From contig NZ_JAUSYZ010000001.1 in NCBI RefSeq assembly GCF_030817195.1, positions 3,348,001 through 3,412,000 of the forward strand: 64,000 nt of DNA, read 5' to 3'. The stretch is from Arthrobacter globiformis (GTDB lineage Bacteria > Actinomycetota > Actinomycetes > Actinomycetales > Micrococcaceae). A program made the position numbers and the translations under genes. This document shows, one piece after another, positions 60,371 to 64,000 of the stretch (the first letter of the stretch is position 1; every line of letters starts with the position of its first letter). Below the pieces are notes generated by a model that did no database searches, was not told the DNA's origin, and saw only the letters and a list, made by a program, of their open reading frames with translations.

Positions 60371-60547
60371 TCAGTCCTTCTTGAAGGCGTCCTTGACCTT
60401 TTCACCGGCCTGTTTCAGATCGGCCTTGGCCTGGTCAGTCTGGCCCTCGGCCTCCAGGCCCGGGTCGTCACTGGCCTTGCCCGCACCTTCCTTGGCCTTG
60501 CCGCCAAGTTTTTCTGCTGCATTGTCGATTTTGTCGTCCAGACCCAT
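60371..60547 (-). CDS. CsbD family stress protein
   Basis: 58-residue hydrophilic helical protein: MGLDDKIDNAAEKLGGKAKE, then GAGKASDDPGLEAEGQTDQA and KADLKQAGEKVKDAFKKD. The Lys/Ala/Glu/Gly composition and GLDDKIDNAAEKLGGKAKE opening are diagnostic of CsbD, a small general-stress protein of unknown mechanism. Short enough to be missed by length cut-offs. In Actinobacteria such genes are often under stress sigma factors; no promoter was recognised here. Confidence 0.92.
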   Translation of the reverse strand: MGLDDKIDNAAEKLGGKAKEGAGKASDDPGLEAEGQTDQAKADLKQAGEKVKDAFKKD

Positions 60548-60643
60548 GCCACTGTCCTTCCGTCTGCGCAGCCCGCTGGGTGCAGGCCGGCTCGTGCTCC
60601 CAGTCTAGGTCGGGCACCTATCCGGGTGAAGGGCAGCTACCAC

Positions 60644-61084
60644 TCATATGCCCGTGCTTGCCAGCAGACGGTCGGTGGCGGCGTCGGCTTCCCCGCCGAA
60701 GTAGTGCTCCAGCACGCGGCGGAACACCGGTTCGTCCGGTGCCGCGCGCAGGAACAGCGTCATGGAGGACTGGAGCTTCCGGGCATCGATGCCGCCGAAA
60801 ATCTCTGCCGCGCCGCGGTTGCCCACATTGTCCACCGCGGTGGCACACTCGATCAGCCGCGGTCCCAGCACGGGATGCTGCAGGTACGCCCGGGCTTCAT
60901 CAAGGGATGCGATGGCGTACCTTCTGGAGGTGGCGCTTTGACCCAGACCGGCAACCTGGGGAAAGACGAACCACATCCAGTGGCTGCGCTTACTGCCTGC
61001 GCGGAGTTCCTCAAGAGCCTGGGCGTAGGTGGCACCGTCATTCTGCGCGGTGACGAACCGTTCCAGGTTATGCGGGTCGTTCAT
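60644..61084 (-). CDS. DUF1810 domain-containing protein
   Basis: 146-residue all-helical protein of the DUF1810 family: NLERFVTAQNDGATYAQALEEL, GSKRSHWMWFVFPQVAGLGQSATSRRYAI, SLDEARAYLQHPVLGPRL, and GIDARKLQSSMTLF. Calpastatin-like name is sometimes used; function unknown. Eight bases after the upstream small gene. Confidence 0.93.
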   Translation of the reverse strand: MNDPHNLERFVTAQNDGATYAQALEELRAGSKRSHWMWFVFPQVAGLGQSATSRRYAIASLDEARAYLQHPVLGPRLIECATAVDNVGNRGAAEIFGGIDARKLQSSMTLFLRAAPDEPVFRRVLEHYFGGEADAATDRLLASTGI

Positions 61085-61092
61085 GGCGGTTC

Positions 61093-61365
61093 CTAGCTGG
61101 AAACATCCCGTTCGATGTCCTCCGCGAGGCTGTCCACGTCTTCGGGCCGCATGCTGATGCCGGCGCCATCCAAGCGTTCCCTGAGGACGTGGCTGACGTC
61201 GTCCTCCACATGGCCCAGCCGGATCTCGTCGCGCACCTCCTCGGCGATGTCTTCGACGGTATGAGGGCTGTCCGTCCCTGCCGCAGCATCTGCGGCTCCC
61301 GCCGCAACGTCCGCATGCGGATTCTCAGTGAAGTAGTCATCGCCGGTAGCTGCAGATTCAGTCAT
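61093..61365 (-). CDS. Hypothetical acidic small protein
   Basis: 90 residues, strongly acidic (AEEVRDEIRLGHVEDDVSHVL), predicted helical in its second half, no membrane segment. The latter half repeats a pattern, DIAEEVRDEIRLG then DVSHVLRERLDGAG then DVDSLAEDIERDV, as in three-helix domains. Probably co-transcribed with the DUF1810 gene. No known family recognised. Confidence 0.68.
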   Translation of the reverse strand: MTESAATGDDYFTENPHADVAAGAADAAAGTDSPHTVEDIAEEVRDEIRLGHVEDDVSHVLRERLDGAGISMRPEDVDSLAEDIERDVSS

Positions 61366-61593
61366 ATCCCATGGTGGCGGCCGCGCTCAGATCCGGTCAA
61401 CAGGTCCGGCACGAAACCGTCAAGGCGCCCGACACTACGGCGGCAATCAACCTGGACGTGGATACGTTTCATTCACGTATTAGTAACGCGGCCTTCCAGC
61501 GGAGGCTTTCACTGCGGCCCACCGGATTCGTCCCGCCGTTCCGGCCTAAAGGCTGCTTGGTCAGCATAAAAGGCACCCGGCCATCAGATGTCG

Positions 61594-61620
61594 TTAACAA
61601 ATCCGAAACACGGCAGTCAC
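61594..61620 (+). promoter_or_regulatory. GlnR-like box 1 upstream of amtB
   Basis: TTAAC-n6-GAAAC-n6-GTCAC with exact 11-base spacing, matching the actinobacterial GlnR pattern gTnAC-n6-GaAAC-n6-gTnAC except for the first base. About 150-175 bases before the amtB start. Regulation is inferred. Confidence 0.6.
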
Positions 61621-61646
61621 GCCGGCTTTACGTAGACGCGATTTTT

Positions 61647-61684
61647 GAAACCCGCGTGTAACTTGCCACACCCAGACCCGAAAC
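61647..61684 (+). promoter_or_regulatory. GlnR-like box 2 upstream of amtB
   Basis: GAAAC-n6-GTAAC-n6-CACCC-n6-GAAAC: four elements at 11-base steps, three of them good matches to GlnR half-site sequences. About 85-122 bases upstream of the amtB GTG. Confidence 0.6.
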
Positions 61685-61768
61685 ATGGATCCACGAATAT
61701 CAATGAGGGGCGTGGCGCCGGCATCACCGGTCCGCGGAGAGGATGAGTTTCCTGGGAAGGGAAAACGC

Positions 61769-63133
61769 GTGGAAATCACTGCGGCGAACGTTTGGATGAT
61801 GGTGTCGGCGGCATTGGTGCTGCTCATGACCCCGGCACTGGGCCTCTTCTACGGCGGCATGACCCGCGCCAAGGCCTCCCTCAACATGATCATGATGAGC
61901 TTTGTGTCCGCCGGTATCGTCGGCGTCGTCTGGGTGCTCTGGGGCTACTCCATGAGCACCGGCGAAGGCGTTCTCGGCCTGTTCGGCAACCCGTTCGCCA
62001 GCTTCGGCCTGAGCGGGCTGATGGGCACCCCCGACCTGATCAAGGCCGGTTTTGCCGGAACCTTCGCGATCATCACTGTGGCCCTCATCAGCGGCGCGAT
62101 CGCCGACCGCGCCAAGTTCACCGCCTGGGTTCTTTTCGTGCCGCTCTGGATCACGGCCGTGTACTGCCCGCTCGCTTTCATGATCTGGGGCGGCGGCCTC
62201 ATGAGCCAGGGCGGCGCTGTGACCGCCATCTTCGGTCAGGTCATCGACTTTGCCGGCGGCGCCGTCGTCGAAATCAGCTCAGGCATCGCGGCCCTTGTAC
62301 TGGCCCTGATCGTCGGCAAGCGCCACGGTTTCGGAAAGGACCCGGGGCACCGCCCTCACAACGTCCCGTTCATCATGCTCGGCGCCGGACTCCTCTGGTT
62401 TGGCTGGTTCGGATTCAATGCCGGCGCCGCCACCACGGCAGAACAGGCCGGTCTGATCTGGGTCAACACCCTGGTTACGCCGTGCGCCGCCATGCTCAGC
62501 TGGCTCCTCACGGAGAAGATCCGTCACGGCCACCCCACGTCCCTGGGCGCAGCGTCCGGTGCCGTCGCCGGCCTGGTGGCCATCACGCCGTCGTGCGCCA
62601 ACATCAGCCCAGTGGCCGCCATCGGCCTGGGCCTGGTTTCCGGCGTGGCTTCGGCGCTGTTCGTCGAACTGAAGTTCAAGTATGGCTTCGACGATTCCCT
62701 GGACGTTGTCGGCGTGCACCTGGGCTCCGGCCTGGTCGGCACCCTCGCCCTCGGCTTCATCGCCCTCCCCGTCAACGGCGCAGGCGGCGGGCTCTTCTAC
62801 GGCGGCGGCGTCCAGCAGCTCATCGCCCAGACGGTTGCCGTTCTCATCACCCTCGCGCTCTCCGGGCTGATGACCGCAGTCATCGGTCTCGCGATTCACA
62901 AGACCATCGGCTTCCGGGTCAGCCATGAGGCCGAAGTTGCCGGCGTCGACCGTTCAGAGCATGCCGAAAGCGCCTATGAATTCGGCAGCATGGGCCACAG
63001 CCAGTTCCACCCGCTCCGGCAGCACATCCTCACAGCTCCGGCCGTTCGCCCGGGCGCGGACGACGCCGCCGCGGACGACGCCGTTTCCGCCGAGGCGGCA
63101 GAGGAACTGCAGCCCGCACAGGCTTCCGCCTAG
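61769..63133 (+). CDS. amtB: Ammonium transporter (Amt/MEP/Rh family)
   Basis: 454-residue channel with eleven hydrophobic helices. Signatures: VLLMTPALGLFYGGMTRAK, FAGTFAIITVALISGAIADR, FAGGAVVEISSGIAALVLA (with the conserved DFAGG), GAGLLWFGWFGFNAG, and GVHLGSGLVGTLALG. The pore histidine positions (VGVHLGSG and earlier) look intact. Start is GTG 61769 with GGAAGGG eight bases ahead. The Ala/Asp-rich tail of about 60 residues is cytoplasmic. No glnK or glnD follows; the next gene is on the other strand, so PII is elsewhere. Confidence 0.96.
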   Translation: MEITAANVWMMVSAALVLLMTPALGLFYGGMTRAKASLNMIMMSFVSAGIVGVVWVLWGYSMSTGEGVLGLFGNPFASFGLSGLMGTPDLIKAGFAGTFAIITVALISGAIADRAKFTAWVLFVPLWITAVYCPLAFMIWGGGLMSQGGAVTAIFGQVIDFAGGAVVEISSGIAALVLALIVGKRHGFGKDPGHRPHNVPFIMLGAGLLWFGWFGFNAGAATTAEQAGLIWVNTLVTPCAAMLSWLLTEKIRHGHPTSLGAASGAVAGLVAITPSCANISPVAAIGLGLVSGVASALFVELKFKYGFDDSLDVVGVHLGSGLVGTLALGFIALPVNGAGGGLFYGGGVQQLIAQTVAVLITLALSGLMTAVIGLAIHKTIGFRVSHEAEVAGVDRSEHAESAYEFGSMGHSQFHPLRQHILTAPAVRPGADDAAADDAVSAEAAEELQPAQASA

Positions 63134-63161
63134 TACTTCCGCTGTTCGCGGGACCTGGGTC

Positions 63162-63833
63162 CTAGCGGCGGAAGGCGAGCCGGAGCTCCGGCCTTCGCTC
63201 CGCAACTGCGTCCAGCACGGCGTCAACGGCCTCCTGGTCAGGGCCGCTGTCCTGGCTTGTCTCGCCCGCGGTTGTCTCCGCCGGTGCTAGGTCCGAGGCG
63301 GTTTTGGCGCGGCGGACAAAGCCATCCCAGTCACCGCCTCCCGCCCGGAGTGCCCGCAGCGGTGCCATCAGGGATGCGCGGCGGAGCCAGGCGTCCGGGT
63401 CCCCCGCCCACCGGTCCAGCACCGCGTCGGCACGCACGCGCGGCTGGCCCTCCAGCGTCTCCACCAGCGGACCAACGACGTCGACGGCGATCGGGTCGAC
63501 GAGCGACGGCATCCGTGCGTCGCGCACAAAGCCCTCAATGCGGGTCAGGTCGGAGTTGGTCAGCAGCTCCACTTTGGACTGCAGGAGGACGACGGCGGCC
63601 AGGCGCCGCTCGTAAACAGGCACCTCCCACAGTTCCGAACTAAGGGCGGTGACCTCGTCGTGGGACAGTCCTGCATGGCGGCGGAGAGCGTCACGTACCG
63701 TTCCGCGCACCGCGCCCACTGATGCGCCGTAGTACTGCATCCTGCTGCCGAACCTGTGACGCAATTCCTCCGCCCGGTACCACGAGGCCTCACGCTGCAA
63801 GGTGTCATCCACGAATTCGCCGGCAGCACTCAC
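63162..63833 (-). CDS. DNA alkylation repair protein (AlkD-like HEAT-repeat family)
   Basis: 223 residues of HEAT-like helical repeats: FVDDTLQREASWYRAEELRHRFG, YYGASVGAVRGTVRDALRRH, LSHDEVTALSSELWEVPVYERRLAAVVLLQ, and CDV-like PIAVDVVGPLVETL, typical of AlkD DNA glycosylases that remove alkylated bases without base flipping. Start: GTG 63833 (VSAAGEFVDD) with GGAAAG upstream is preferred; ATG 63938 would add 35 basic residues without homology. Convergent with amtB, 28 bases between stops. Confidence 0.85.
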   Translation of the reverse strand: MSAAGEFVDDTLQREASWYRAEELRHRFGSRMQYYGASVGAVRGTVRDALRRHAGLSHDEVTALSSELWEVPVYERRLAAVVLLQSKVELLTNSDLTRIEGFVRDARMPSLVDPIAVDVVGPLVETLEGQPRVRADAVLDRWAGDPDAWLRRASLMAPLRALRAGGGDWDGFVRRAKTASDLAPAETTAGETSQDSGPDQEAVDAVLDAVAERRPELRLAFRR

Positions 63834-64000
63834 CCGCCCATTCTTTCCGTACAGGCACCGGGCAGTCCAACTCCCGGACTGGAGACCTATCGACGGTCTT
63901 TGACGACGGACCGGCTCCTTATTTCCGGCCCGCGTCATAAATGTGTTCCCGCAGGTCAGTTCAGGGAAACGGCTGGACCGCCCGTCCGCGGACTTCCCGG

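Larger units (their letters stand above)
61366..61768. other. 403-base gap upstream of the ammonium transporter
   Basis: No convincing gene. The part next to amtB is comparatively A+T-rich and holds two GlnR-like box arrays listed separately. Also present around 61456-61492 is TACGT-TTCATTC-ACGTA, a small inverted repeat with a GTAAC after it. An open frame extends amtB upstream by 28 codons but lacks a ribosome site. Confidence 0.6.

Overview
The window is a piece of an actinobacterial chromosome: high G+C, many GTG/TTG starts with strong GGAGG-type ribosome sites, RelA/Rsh, mycoredoxin, DnaE2 and MurT/GatD. Gene content and protein style point to the Micrococcaceae (Arthrobacter, Pseudarthrobacter, Sinomonas or a relative). 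The gene order (alaS, rarA, aspS, hisS, cyclophilin, relA, secF-secD-yajC, ruvB-ruvA-ruvC, yebC, pdxT, pdxS, pgsA, HIT gene, thrS) parallels the Mycobacterium tuberculosis Rv2555c-Rv2614c region as I remember it. The backbone is therefore ancestral core chromosome with lineage-specific blocks set into it. I see no tRNA, rRNA, insertion sequence, prophage or CRISPR array.

Layout. 1-3962 (minus): start of alaS, two small membrane-anchored proteins, rpsD and rarA. 4024-4698: an actinobacterial VLRF1-type peptidyl-tRNA hydrolase. 4727-15645: a catabolic island with ferredoxin, ferredoxin reductase and cytochrome P450, two IclR regulators, two paralogous FAD desaturase-type flavoproteins, an SDR dehydrogenase, a Dabb-fold protein and an MHS-type transporter. 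The best reading is an aromatization pathway for an alicyclic acid: hydroxylation, oxidation to a ring ketone, then two desaturations to a phenol, as described for cyclohexanecarboxylate to 4-hydroxybenzoate. A 12-16 bp motif recurs in all three regulatory gaps of the island and is a candidate IclR operator. 15682-24829: GNAT, aspS, an APC permease, hisS, a cyclophilin, a DUF349 protein and an AbiEi-like protein. 24710-34745 (minus): relA, sec genes, ruv genes, yebC, pdxT. 34837-40297: MurT/GatD, a CapA-like lipoprotein and an M3 peptidase. 40405-44698 (minus): pdxS, pgsA, HIT hydrolase, thrS. 44847-48899: dnaE2 with a DUF6504 gene behind a palindromic SOS box. 48979-63833: mostly small stress, redox and housekeeping genes, a decayed carbohydrate-binding-protein remnant, an ammonium transporter with GlnR-like boxes, and an AlkD-like protein.

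Sequence quality matters. thrS, which should be essential, is broken by two single-base insertions in short G/C runs, and the P450 gene carries a third event of the same kind. These look more like consensus errors than biology. The 54.8-55.4 kb remnant is different: it is truncated, internally deleted and frameshifted, so it is probably a real pseudogene.
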